Source of the DNA: Niastella soli
GTDB taxonomy: Bacteria > Bacteroidota > Bacteroidia > Chitinophagales > Chitinophagaceae
Assembly (NCBI RefSeq): GCF_017742245.1
Contig: NZ_JAGHKO010000011.1
Coordinates: 398,518 to 462,517, forward strand
Reading direction: 5' to 3'
DNA: 64,000 nt
Below, piece by piece: positions 43,582 through 52,229 of this stretch. A program made the position numbers and the translations under genes. The notes beneath the pieces were generated by a model, which searched no databases, was not told the origin of the DNA, and was given only the letters and a program-made list of their open reading frames with translations. Every line of letters starts with the position of its first letter. Position 1 is the first letter of the stretch.

Positions 43582-44355
43582 TTGAACAAACTGTTTTTAT
43601 CCCTGTCATTATTTATTACCACACTGGCGTACTCGCAACCTGCTCAATATACCGTTGCAAACGCCCATTCGCACAACGATTATGAACAGCCTGTTCCCCT
43701 GTTAACTGCCTATAATGAAGCCTTCGGTTCAATAGAAGCGGATATCTTCTGGCACAATGGCGAATTACTGGTGGCGCATAGCAAGGATGAACTGGCATTG
43801 CACAGAACGCTGGAAAATATGTATCTGAAACCGCTGCAATCTTTTATAGAAAAGAACAAAGGCCATATTTATGCAGATGGCGCCCGCCGCCTGCAATTCA
43901 TGATCGATATAAAAACAGATAGTGTAACTACCCTGAACAAACTGGTAGAACTGTTGCAAAAATACCCGGTGCTTACAACATGTTCAACATTACAGATCGC
44001 GATCAGTGGCAACCGGCCCGATGTATCGGCTTATGCTTCTTATCCGGCCTTTATCTGGTTCGATGGGGAGTTGCAAAAGGAATATCCGGCCGAGGCATTT
44101 TCGCGTGTAGTGATGTTAAGCGCCGATCTGAAACGCTATACCATGTGGAATGGAAAAGGCATCATCCCTTCATCACAATGGTATATCTTACATAAACTGG
44201 TCAATCAGGCGCATGCACTGAATAAACCGGTGCGTTTTTGGGGCGCGCCTGATAATAAAGCCGCCTGGCGCCAATTGATGAAACTGGGAGTGGACTATAT
44301 AAACACTGACAGTATCAAGGCATTATCTGGTTTTTTAGGGAATCTGAAACAGTAA
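43582..44355 (+). CDS. Secreted glycerophosphodiester-phosphodiesterase-like protein
   Basis: A 257-residue protein with a signal peptide (NKLFLSLSLFITTLAYSQ). The start of the barrel, NAHSHNDYEQPVPLLTAYNEAFGSIEADIFWHNGELLVAHSKDE, has the two catalytic-type histidines and the E-x-D metal pair of the PI-PLC/GDPD fold; LWFDG and FWGAPDN follow. The start is TTG at 43582 because no in-frame ATG is near and the signal peptide begins directly after it. It probably cleaves a phosphodiester in the periplasm; the substrate is unknown. Confidence 0.75.
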   Translation: MNKLFLSLSLFITTLAYSQPAQYTVANAHSHNDYEQPVPLLTAYNEAFGSIEADIFWHNGELLVAHSKDELALHRTLENMYLKPLQSFIEKNKGHIYADGARRLQFMIDIKTDSVTTLNKLVELLQKYPVLTTCSTLQIAISGNRPDVSAYASYPAFIWFDGELQKEYPAEAFSRVVMLSADLKRYTMWNGKGIIPSSQWYILHKLVNQAHALNKPVRFWGAPDNKAAWRQLMKLGVDYINTDSIKALSGFLGNLKQ

Positions 44356-44451
44356 ATTTTCAGCAGGTCCCCACAGTTGTTTGTCTGTTCGGTTGAAATG
44401 ATTACTTTCGGATTGTTCCGGTAATTACTGCTACACCAACTTTAAACTGAC

Positions 44452-45582
44452 ATGCAACAACAAAAACGATTCCTGGCCCTCGATGTGTTCAGGGGCATGA
44501 CCATTTGCTTCATGATCATTGTAAATACCTCGCCTGATGGGGCCCATACCTATGCGCCGCTGCTGCATGCCCAATGGCATGGTTTTACGCCCACCGACCT
44601 GGTTTTTCCATCCTTTCTATTTGCAGTAGGTAATGCGTTGAGCTTTGTGATGCCTAAATGGGAGCATGCTTCTACTGCTTCCGTACTTGCAAAAATTTTC
44701 AAACGAACATTACTCATTTTTATACTGGGTTACCTGATGTACTGGTTCCCCTTTGTGCGGTTGGATAAAGCAACGGGTGAATATGCTTTTTATCCATTTG
44801 AGAAAACGCGCGTTTTTGGCGTTTTACAACGGATAGCGCTGGCGTATTGTTTTGCCTCCTTAATGATCTACTTTTTTAAATTTCGAACTGCGGCTATTAT
44901 TACCGGGGTCATCCTGTTGTTGTACTGGCCGGTGTTGTATTTCTTTGGCGATGCCGCTGATCCCCTGTCGTTGCATGGCAATGCCGTTTTAAAGCTCGAT
45001 CTGTGGCTGCTTGGTCCAGATCACCTGTATCATGGTGAAGGGGTGCCTTTTGATCCGGAGGGGCTTTTAAGCACGTTTCCGGCTATTGGTAACGTAGTGG
45101 CCGGCTTTTGGGTGGGTAAGTTCCTGCAACAAAAAGGTGGTACCTATGAGGCGCTTACCAAATTGATGCTGGCGGGTTTTGCTCTGTTGGTACTGGCCCA
45201 TTTCTGGAATTATTCTTTTCCGGTCAATAAAAAACTTTGGACCAGCTCCTTTGTGTTACAAACCGTAGGGATCGATTGTCTTCTTATAGCTGCTATTGTT
45301 TATATAGCCGATATTCAGCAAAAAACTTCGTGGACACCTTTCTTTCAGGTATTTGGCAAGAACCCATTGTTCATATATCTGTTGTCGGAAGTGCTGGTTA
45401 TTTTATGGAATGTTTTCCGGTTACCATCTGGTACAACCGTCTTCAAATGGTTATATGATAACATATTTATTTACCTGGCTTCGCCCTATTTCGGGGCCTT
45501 TGTGCAAGCGGTTTTGTATATGCTGCTTTGCTGGGCAGTGGGGTATTGGATGGATAAGAAGAAGATCTATGTGAGGGTGTAG
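44452..45582 (+). CDS. Heparan-alpha-glucosaminide N-acetyltransferase-like (NagX/DUF5009) membrane protein
   Basis: A 376-residue inner-membrane protein with about 10 helices. The family signature LDVFRGMTICFMIIVNTSPDG, then HAQWHGFTPTDLVFPSFLFAVG with its conserved histidine, matches the human HGSNAT/bacterial NagX group. It may transfer acetyl groups from acetyl-CoA to glucosamine-type sugars across the membrane. The stop is followed directly by GGGGCAATGAGCAAT repeat words. Confidence 0.85.
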   Translation: MQQQKRFLALDVFRGMTICFMIIVNTSPDGAHTYAPLLHAQWHGFTPTDLVFPSFLFAVGNALSFVMPKWEHASTASVLAKIFKRTLLIFILGYLMYWFPFVRLDKATGEYAFYPFEKTRVFGVLQRIALAYCFASLMIYFFKFRTAAIITGVILLLYWPVLYFFGDAADPLSLHGNAVLKLDLWLLGPDHLYHGEGVPFDPEGLLSTFPAIGNVVAGFWVGKFLQQKGGTYEALTKLMLAGFALLVLAHFWNYSFPVNKKLWTSSFVLQTVGIDCLLIAAIVYIADIQQKTSWTPFFQVFGKNPLFIYLLSEVLVILWNVFRLPSGTTVFKWLYDNIFIYLASPYFGAFVQAVLYMLLCWAVGYWMDKKKIYVRV

Positions 45583-45985
45583 GGGGCAATGAGCAATACC
45601 AGGACCTGTAAGAGCCTGCCCGCCTTTGGCGGATTCGCCATTTGAGCTTGTAATTTTAGTGAGTTTATGCGATCCTGACAGGTCTGGTTTTATCGGCAGA
45701 CGGCAGACGGCAGACGGCAAACGGCAGACGGCAAACGGCAGACGGCAAACGGCAGACGGCAAACGGCAGTGCCAAGACCTGTAAGGTTCGCCATTTGAGC
45801 TTGCAATTTTAGTGGGTTTATGCGATCCTGACAGGTCTGGTTTTATCGGCAGTCGGCAGTCGGCAATGGAATACAAGAGTATGCTCCACGCTGCGCGTGT
45901 CGCTCACCACTCACCATTCACGTGCTCACCTGCGGCTCTGCAAACTGATTGCTGGTATTTCCTGATCAACTGATCAACTAGTCAA
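45583..45985. repeat. Composite repeat between convergent genes with an 11-unit heptamer array
   Basis: Contains two copies of the GACCTGTAAG ... CCTGACAGGTCTGG element (45602-45690, 45776-45850). Between them are eleven 7-base units CGGCAGA/CGGCAAA at 45694-45770, and a CTCCACGCTGCGCGTGTCGC segment (about 45883-45902) also found at 56168-56187. Reversed GTGAGT words follow, and near the end TCAACTGATCAACT words that form the minus-strand sense form just after the flavoprotein stop. From the third heptamer on, GA and AA forms alternate exactly. Confidence 0.9.
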
Positions 45986-47569
45986 TCCCGTTCTCTCCAT
46001 AAACTCATTGGTAAATACTTTCTGCGTAACATCATCCAACAGTTTATGTCTGGCGGTAAGCCATTTGTTTATGGCGGCATCGCCATACATGTGGCGGAGA
46101 CGTGCTTCAGTTAGATTAAAATTGATCTTGCCCCAATGTAAGGTATAGGGAAGATCGATTGCTTCAAAGCGGTCCCACACGGAGCTAAAGAACTTACGGC
46201 TGGAGGCCGATTCAACACCATCCATTTCCAGTACACAGGTCTTCTCGAATTTGGTAAAGCCTAACGTAGCTTTGGTGCCTTTTACAAAGCGAAGTGCCAT
46301 GGCGCCGGCAAATGGTGTTTTCTTATTCAGGGCTACGATCTCTTCAATGGCACGGCTGGCATTGGCCGTGTCAATGGCAATGGCTGCGCTGGCTGCCTGG
46401 CCCCGGAATTTGGTGTTGGTAAAGATCTCGCCAATAGTACCTGTAGCCTGTTCATTGGCCGCAAATGCCAGGGGAAATAGTTTAGTGACCAATGGTGGTA
46501 CCAGTTTTTGGGTGACCTTCTTACCGATATTGTCGAGAACGGTTTGTATCAATCCCAGCAATTCATCGCCATATTGAAACTTACCGGCGGGTAGGGTGGG
46601 TTTGTCGTAATTGGTTCGATATGGCGATTTATACATTGCTTTCAGGTATAGCCCCTGATCTGCATCATCGATGGCAAAACGATGGGGATTCACGAGCACT
46701 TCAAAATGATATAAACTACGGCCAGGGCTTTCGGGCGGGAAGGGGAGAAAATCATTGAGTGCTTCAAACTTCCATTCATTGATGGCTTGTTTCAATTTAT
46801 CGTTATAAGGGATGTTGGCGGAGGTGTATTTTTCCAGCAGGTAAATAGGTTCGGTTTCCAGCAACACGCCATGAATAAAACCAAAACTGCCAAAGCTTAC
46901 TACGGCAGCATTGAACAGATCGTCATCGCGAAACACTTCGGCCCCCAGCCAGTCAGTAAATGCCGGTGATGCCATAGGGTAGGTTGCCCGTTCGAGCCAC
47001 ACATGACGGTTGGGGCCGGTGACAATATGTAAACCGACAATAGCGTCATGTACGGCGCCTACTTTAAATCCGGCCCCATGGGTGCCGGTAGCAGTGGCGC
47101 CTGCAATGGTTTGTCCGTTGCTGGCGCCGGAGGCACGTAAGCTGCGCATCCAGCCATTTTCTTCTTCCAGTTCCTTGTTCATTTGCAAAATGCTCATGCC
47201 GCATTGGGTAAAAATAACGTCCTGTGCGGTTTTACCAGTGGCTAGGTATTGAGGTGATAAAAAGCTGTTACCAATACTAAAGAAGGTGCGCAACTCACGG
47301 GTATCAACCAGTCCGCCATTACAAACGGCCACATCGCTAAAACTCCAGCCATTGCCAAGCGCCCGCAAGCGACAATTGTTGTCAATAGCATGTTGTATCA
47401 ACCATTGAAAATTTTTAGTAGTAGCCTGGTAATTCTTTTCTTGTTGGGAGAAGTCGAAAGGCAGCCGCAGGTTAAAGCTGGCATCTTTTGTTAATGTAAC
47501 CGTGAAGTTCTGATGACCGTTTTGCCAATCGGTAATAGGGAGGGCTAGTATACCTTCTGGAAGTGCCAT
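45974..47569 (-). CDS. FAD-linked oxidase (aldonolactone oxidase-like)
   Basis: A 531-residue protein of the FAD-binding type 4 family: the PP-loop region RALGNGWSFSDVAVCNGGLVDTRELR, and GQTIAGATATGTHGAGFKVGAVHDAIVGLHIVTG. The C-terminal half ends in a D-arabinono-1,4-lactone oxidase-like domain (LEMDGVESASSRKFFSSVWDRFEAIDLPYTLHWGKIN). No H-W-x-K active-site motif stands out, and substrates may be a sugar lactone or alditol. No signal peptide is seen. The last residues GLTS and the TGA stop lie in an AGTTGATCAG repeat word, as in thiH. Confidence 0.82.
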   Translation of the reverse strand: MALPEGILALPITDWQNGHQNFTVTLTKDASFNLRLPFDFSQQEKNYQATTKNFQWLIQHAIDNNCRLRALGNGWSFSDVAVCNGGLVDTRELRTFFSIGNSFLSPQYLATGKTAQDVIFTQCGMSILQMNKELEEENGWMRSLRASGASNGQTIAGATATGTHGAGFKVGAVHDAIVGLHIVTGPNRHVWLERATYPMASPAFTDWLGAEVFRDDDLFNAAVVSFGSFGFIHGVLLETEPIYLLEKYTSANIPYNDKLKQAINEWKFEALNDFLPFPPESPGRSLYHFEVLVNPHRFAIDDADQGLYLKAMYKSPYRTNYDKPTLPAGKFQYGDELLGLIQTVLDNIGKKVTQKLVPPLVTKLFPLAFAANEQATGTIGEIFTNTKFRGQAASAAIAIDTANASRAIEEIVALNKKTPFAGAMALRFVKGTKATLGFTKFEKTCVLEMDGVESASSRKFFSSVWDRFEAIDLPYTLHWGKINFNLTEARLRHMYGDAAINKWLTARHKLLDDVTQKVFTNEFMERTGLTS

Positions 47570-47570
47570 G

Positions 47571-47755
47571 TTTTTGAGTTGATAGGTTGATAAGTTGACG
47601 AGTTAATCAGTTGATCAGGAATACCCCGCCTTGCGGGGTTGATGAGGGTTGATCAGTTGATGAGATGATCAGGAATACAAGTTGATAAGGTTTTTTCTTT
47701 CATCTATCCGACTATTTTATTGCCTGGTCAATCGGTCAACTGATCAACTTTTATC
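47571..47755 (-). repeat. Intercistronic inverted AGTTGATC repeat
   Basis: On the minus strand, AGTTGATCAGTTGACC follows the Bor-like stop, then reversed words TTATCAACTTG, CAACTGATCAACC and an ACCCCGC/GCGGGGT hairpin, and CAACTTATCAACC just before the flavoprotein start. This is a clear sense-after-stop, antisense-before-start example. Confidence 0.8.
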
Positions 47756-48115
47756 CTAATTGCCCAGGTGGCCGGGTTGCAGGTTGGGCGGGGCGCAACA
47801 CCAGGACACTTTCTGGGGAATTACAATGCCCAGCGTAATAACTGTTAATAGCACATGTGCTGGTGTTGATTTTACAACTACTTTATTGAGGTGATTGTTC
47901 CGTTTGTCGCATTGTGGCCTGATGTCTTTCGACTGGATCAGTCCCCAGCAATAATGCCAAACGGTAGTGTCTTTGTTGATGTTGGCCGCATCAGCGCAAT
48001 CGTATTCGGTGATTATTTTGGTGCTGCTGCAACTGGAAAAAATGCAGGTTGTTGCAGGTAATAAGACAATAAGAAAAACTGACAGTGTTTTGGTGAATAT
48101 GGCAGGCAATTGCAT
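47756..48115 (-). CDS. Bor-like lipoprotein
   Basis: A 119-residue lipoprotein: hydrophobic signal with a lipobox ending CIFSSC or similar, then VWHYCWGLIQSKDI...CDKRNNHLNKVVVKSTPAHVLLTVITLGIVIPQKVSWCCAP, which has the phage-lambda Bor pattern (VxHyxxxG, a cysteine, then LLxxITLGIxxP). Bor-like proteins are surface lipoproteins; in lambda it raises serum resistance, but role here is unknown. The C-terminal PGHLGN ends a few bases before repeat words. Confidence 0.65.
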   Translation of the reverse strand: MQLPAIFTKTLSVFLIVLLPATTCIFSSCSSTKIITEYDCADAANINKDTTVWHYCWGLIQSKDIRPQCDKRNNHLNKVVVKSTPAHVLLTVITLGIVIPQKVSWCCAPPNLQPGHLGN

Positions 48116-48451
48116 ATGATTTGTTTATTAGTGTGCGGGTAGGAGAGTGGGGGCCGGTAAAGTAAGCTCAAATCTAGGGCTTTGTAACGGGGATAAAAAT
48201 ACCATTAACCAGTTAACAAAATTTAATGATGATCGTCAAATTATTCATTAATTACAAAACGGTATCAAACAGTGCGTTATCATTTCCGTAGAGAAATGTG
48301 TGAAAATTATGACGACTACTTTTGTATAGTTGTATATCAAAATGCGTTTACTTTACAGGTCCGGGACAACTGCTCGTAAAACAAATTAGAAACGATTGTT
48401 CAACCCCAGGTAACCCTGTTCTAACCCAGTCACAACAATAAATAGATCGGT
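48116..48451. other. Divergent region upstream of the Bor-like and 462-residue genes
   Basis: 336 bp between divergent genes, AT-rich, no repeat words or strong hairpins. TTTTGTATAGTTG near 48320 loosely resembles a Bacteroidota promoter for the plus-strand gene. No gene seen. Confidence 0.45.
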
Positions 48452-49840
48452 ATGCAAACGCTCTCTCCCCGAAAATATGTGCAAACAAAGGCACGCACAT
48501 TACCTGTGATTAAATGTATGGTGAATAAGGACTGGGAAGAAAGCCAGATCGCAAACGTATCGGTGATGCGGAAACATACGAACGGGAATGTTACTATTGG
48601 TCTGTATCGGGTTGATCTATTGTGTCTGGGGGTAAAAGATACTGTATTTTTTTTCAATACATCGGAAAATGATTTTTTTGAGGAATACCAACATGAGCTC
48701 GCAGATTTCAAGGAAATAGATTATGCGCTTGCACACAACATCATCTATGCCGGTCATGATTTTGCGCTTGAGTTTGATATTCATCCCCATCACAACTTTG
48801 AAATTACCCGTTTTATACTGGAAGAAGACAATAATGCAGTGCCGGTGATCGATGTGCCTTTGGGTACTGACGGTTTGCCACATTTGATTGTAGAAAGAAC
48901 TGGTCAGTTTGCAGATATTCTCGCCAAGCTGAAACAATATGCCGGCGAAGGGAACTATTATTATACCGTCGAGGAGCCTGGGGTGCCGCCCCGGTTACGG
49001 GAGGAAGACGATGCATCCAGCCTGCAGATAGATAACATTCCACCCGGTGAGGTGAGTTTGAGCAATGTCCAGAATATTCGTTCAGATGATATGTTGAATA
49101 CCGAAAAGGTACAACAGCGGTCGGTGCTGGAGCAGATCACTATTCATGCAGAACTGCTCACCCGTTTACTACCACCCGAAATAAATACCGTTACACCGCA
49201 GGAAGAAGCGATGTGGCATGAGATGTGGGAAGAAATTGGCCATGGTTCCTCAGCACCCAACAATATACAGGAAGAACATTTTGAGGAACACCTCGCCGTG
49301 GTAAAACAAACGGATGAGTTGGCCGATCTGCTGGACCGCAACAATGAACAACAAATGCAGAAGTTTGAACGCAGTATGGCGGCGCTGGCTAACAACTATG
49401 CGCATAATCCGCTTGTGTTACAAACCATATATGAGCAGGGAGTGTTGCTCGATCTTCCCTCCTTGTGTGAAGCGGCTAAAAAACATGCGGTCAAAATGTA
49501 TAAATATTATCCGGTGTTGAACTTTAGCCTGGCGTTGGGCGCCCTGATACAATCGGAACATGATGGCCGGTTTGAACAGGTCTATGCTCATCAGGATATT
49601 CGCGAGGCTGTACCTGGTTATGAACAGTATCATTCCTCAGAAGTGATCAATTTCTGGTTAACGAGGTTATGGATAAGTCTGGAGCAGAAGGATATTAAAC
49701 GTTCTGTACAATATTATTTTATGCTGGTTGATGGTAAGGCCACCGGCTGGTTACTGTTACCTGTTTTGGAGAAATATGTTGAGGTGTTGTATAGGTTTAA
49801 TAAGGCGTTGAAGGATCTGGAAGGGGATGATGCGTCTTAG
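48452..49840 (+). CDS. Conserved-looking 462-residue protein, function unknown
   Basis: No family is recognised. The N-terminal ~160 residues (IKCMVNKDWEESQIANVSVMRKHTNGNVTIGLYRVDLLCLGVKDTVFFFN...) look like a compact folded alpha/beta domain with one cysteine-bearing strand. A middle acidic linker (EEPGVPPRLREEDDASS) follows, then a helical C-terminal half (HPLVLQTIYEQ style TPR-like helices around 300-450: ALANNYAHNPLVLQTIYEQGVLLDLPSLCEAAKKHA). No signal peptide or membrane helix, so cytoplasmic. It stands alone as a transcription unit. Confidence 0.75.
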   Translation: MQTLSPRKYVQTKARTLPVIKCMVNKDWEESQIANVSVMRKHTNGNVTIGLYRVDLLCLGVKDTVFFFNTSENDFFEEYQHELADFKEIDYALAHNIIYAGHDFALEFDIHPHHNFEITRFILEEDNNAVPVIDVPLGTDGLPHLIVERTGQFADILAKLKQYAGEGNYYYTVEEPGVPPRLREEDDASSLQIDNIPPGEVSLSNVQNIRSDDMLNTEKVQQRSVLEQITIHAELLTRLLPPEINTVTPQEEAMWHEMWEEIGHGSSAPNNIQEEHFEEHLAVVKQTDELADLLDRNNEQQMQKFERSMAALANNYAHNPLVLQTIYEQGVLLDLPSLCEAAKKHAVKMYKYYPVLNFSLALGALIQSEHDGRFEQVYAHQDIREAVPGYEQYHSSEVINFWLTRLWISLEQKDIKRSVQYYFMLVDGKATGWLLLPVLEKYVEVLYRFNKALKDLEGDDAS

Positions 49841-50248
49841 GTAGCAGGTTGATCAGTTCAAAATAAATCACTTTTTCTCAATGTGATCCATGTAATAAAA
49901 ACCGCTCCTTATTTACGAAAATTCCTATTATAATATTACCTGTGTCATATAAACGAACAATGTACACTATTGATCATTCTCCATTGACGATAAGTTAATA
50001 ATAGATTAACTTTTTGTATACTCATAACCTGTATATTTGCCATACAATAATAACGACAGCAGCTCGTTTAATAACAATACTTGCCCTATCATACTACATA
50101 CATTGTCTGATTTACTCCTTGCCAATTTCTTGCCACTGATAATTGTCTCTTGCCAGAACATTTCGACTTTCCGCCAAAGGCGCATACGCGTCTCAGGAAT
50201 GCTTGCCATTGAAGAAGCTGCAATTTTTAAATTAAAAAATGTAAACCT
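49841..50248 (+). promoter_or_regulatory. Long upstream region of the HAD-IIA gene with a promoter candidate
   Basis: About 400 bp with no gene. A TATATTTG box (exact TAnnTTTG) is at 50032-50039 with TTTG at 50013-50016, a 15-base spacer that is slightly short for the Bacteroidota consensus. If used it gives a 5' leader of about 200 bases. A short AGGTTGATCAGTTC word sits just after the preceding stop (about 49847). Confidence 0.35.
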
Positions 50249-51070
50249 ATGGCACAAAAAGGCTTTCTTATCGACATGGATGGGGTTATTTACAAAGGCA
50301 GTGAGCCTATTCCCGGCGCAGTAGAGTTCATCAATTCATTGCGTGAAAAAGGGTTTCCTTTTTTATTCCTGACGAATAACAGTCAGCGTACACCTCGCGA
50401 CGTGTGCTACAAATTACGCAAACTTGGTTTTAATGTAAACGACGAAGATATATTTACCTGTGCTATGGCCACAGCCCGTTATCTGGCCTCCCGTAAAGAA
50501 CAAGGCACGGCCTATGTAATTGGGGAAGGTGGTTTATTGAACGAATTGCATAATGTAGGTTATTCCATAGTTGATGATCATCCTGACTATGTGATCATTG
50601 GTGAAGGCCGTACCATTATGCTGGAATCAGTTGATAAAGCTATCAACATGATCATGAACGGATCGAAGCTGATAGCCACCAATCTTGATCCCAATTGCCC
50701 GGTTGGCAATGGAAAATACCGGGCCGGTTGTGGCGCTTTTGTTGCCATGCTGGAATTTGCTACGGGCAAACAGGCGTTCAGCGTGGGCAAACCCAGTCCG
50801 GTAATGATGCGGATGGCGCGGAAACTCCTGGAACTTTCGACCGATGAGACCATTATGATCGGTGATACTATGACCACTGATATTCTCGGCGCCGGTTCCA
50901 TGGGCTTTACAACGGTTTTAACGCTGTCGGGCGTAACAAAAGAAGCTGACCTCGATCAGTTTGGCTATGCGCCGGATTTCATTATAAGATCGGTAAAGGA
51001 CCTGCTCGATGAGGAACTATTTGCAAAAGTGCTCGATAAACAGCATGAGCCAATATTGACGGTAGCTTAA
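50249..51070 (+). CDS. HAD-IIA hydrolase (NagD/PGP-like phosphatase)
   Basis: A 273-residue cytoplasmic phosphatase: motif I GFLIDMDGVIYKG (catalytic Asp pair), motif II LTNNSQRTPRD, the class IIA cap, and motif III/IV in VGKPSPVMMRMARK and MIGDTMTTDILGAGSMGFTTVLTLSG. Family members (NagD, phosphoglycolate phosphatase, AraL) remove phosphate from small metabolites, often as damage repair. A strong terminator follows. Confidence 0.9.
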   Translation: MAQKGFLIDMDGVIYKGSEPIPGAVEFINSLREKGFPFLFLTNNSQRTPRDVCYKLRKLGFNVNDEDIFTCAMATARYLASRKEQGTAYVIGEGGLLNELHNVGYSIVDDHPDYVIIGEGRTIMLESVDKAINMIMNGSKLIATNLDPNCPVGNGKYRAGCGAFVAMLEFATGKQAFSVGKPSPVMMRMARKLLELSTDETIMIGDTMTTDILGAGSMGFTTVLTLSGVTKEADLDQFGYAPDFIIRSVKDLLDEELFAKVLDKQHEPILTVA

Positions 51071-51114
51071 TTGACCTTGTTTTTTTCAATCCAGCAATAC
51101 TACATGAGAGGAGA

Positions 51115-51149
51115 GAGTCCCCGACGGTATCGTCGGGGCTCTTTTTTTT
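51115..51149 (+). terminator. Intrinsic terminator after the HAD-IIA gene
   Basis: CCCCGACG (51119-51126) pairs with CGTCGGGG (51131-51138) around a GTAT loop, followed by CTC and a run of eight or more T. This is a textbook terminator, 50 bp after the stop. Confidence 0.9.
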
Positions 51150-51261
51150 GTGTAATTCACAGGCTATCACCACCTGTATTTTTCCTTTTTGCCAGTTTGT
51201 TTTTTGGATTTAAATTGCCGCCTTATCCACCCGAAACCGTACAGCTCAACTGTACAAAAAA

Positions 51262-52215
51262 ATGAATAAATACTTACTGATCGTAGTATCATGCCTGGTT
51301 TGCTTCCTATTTGCTTTGCCTGGTTTTAGCCAGGATAATCAGGATAATCAATGGTTAAAAGGCACCTGGAATGGTGTTTATTATGGCGAGAAAAGCATGC
51401 TCACCAAAAGTTTTGATACCCGTCTACAGGTCACCAAAGTGAATGGGGCGCAGTTTGAAGGGGTAGTGCAGGCCATCTTACCTACCGATACCACTGTACG
51501 TTTACATACCCGCATTGTTGGTCGTATATATGAAAATCATCTTATGACCAAGTTGAAGGAGGTGGTTTATTTTAAAGACCCGCCTGGTCAATACTCCTGG
51601 GCCAAAAATTGTAATTTATGCGACAGCATGAAGTACACCATTGAAAAACGGGGGGATAGTGTGGTATTAGAGGGCGAAAGAAAATGCGATACGCTGTGTA
51701 GTATTGTGGCCCGCTATACCAAAAACATCGGGGCACTGGAGGCTGAACCCGCTTATTTGTACCAGCCTGATATTTCGCTCCGTCAATTCACCATTAAGAT
51801 CGCCACCAGCTTTTCATTTGTAAAACCTGTTTATAAAGATTCCCTGGCAGGCCGCGATCATTTAGCCGGCCGGGCGGTGGAAAAACCCATCAGATACGAT
51901 ATTAACTCAGATTCTGCGGAGATCTGGTTTATGGATAATGGCATTGTCGATGGCGATACCATCAGCGTATATTATAACGGGCAATTGATTGTGCCGAGCC
52001 TTTGTTTAAAAGTAAAACCTTTTGCCATTAAAGTACCGGTGTATCCTGGCTACCCCAACCTGTTAGTTGTTTATGCCGAAAGCCTGGGTTCTTTACCACC
52101 CAATACCGCTTATGTACGCATCTTATATGGCAAAAAGGAGCAAAGCTTTTTGCTCAGTTCCACCATGTCGAAAAGCGGGAGTATTGAGTTGATAAATAAT
52201 TCAGCCCCCAAATAG
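51262..52215 (+). CDS. Secreted protein of unknown function
   Basis: A 317-residue protein with a signal peptide (MNKYLLIVVSCLVCFLFALPGFSQ). The N-terminal part (WLKGTWNGVYYGEKSMLTKSFDTRLQVTKVNGAQFEGVVQAIL) resembles small lipocalin-like beta domains of Bacteroidota secreted proteins, with two cysteine pairs (NCNLCD, CDTLC) that could form disulfides. The C-terminal half (NSDSAEIWFMDNGIVDGDTISVYYNGQLI) is immunoglobulin-like. No enzyme motif is seen. Function unknown. Confidence 0.7.
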   Translation: MNKYLLIVVSCLVCFLFALPGFSQDNQDNQWLKGTWNGVYYGEKSMLTKSFDTRLQVTKVNGAQFEGVVQAILPTDTTVRLHTRIVGRIYENHLMTKLKEVVYFKDPPGQYSWAKNCNLCDSMKYTIEKRGDSVVLEGERKCDTLCSIVARYTKNIGALEAEPAYLYQPDISLRQFTIKIATSFSFVKPVYKDSLAGRDHLAGRAVEKPIRYDINSDSAEIWFMDNGIVDGDTISVYYNGQLIVPSLCLKVKPFAIKVPVYPGYPNLLVVYAESLGSLPPNTAYVRILYGKKEQSFLLSSTMSKSGSIELINNSAPK

Positions 52216-52229
52216 GCGCTGCAACCTTT

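Noticed and set aside
45694-45770. CRISPR array
   Set aside because: Units are 7 bases with no spacers, and no cas genes are in the window; the same holds for the 8-mer arrays at 12691 and 34093.
48116-48451. Riboswitch or ncRNA upstream of the 462-residue gene
   Set aside because: No conserved stem arrangement or known motif could be recognised by eye; a covariance-model search would be needed.
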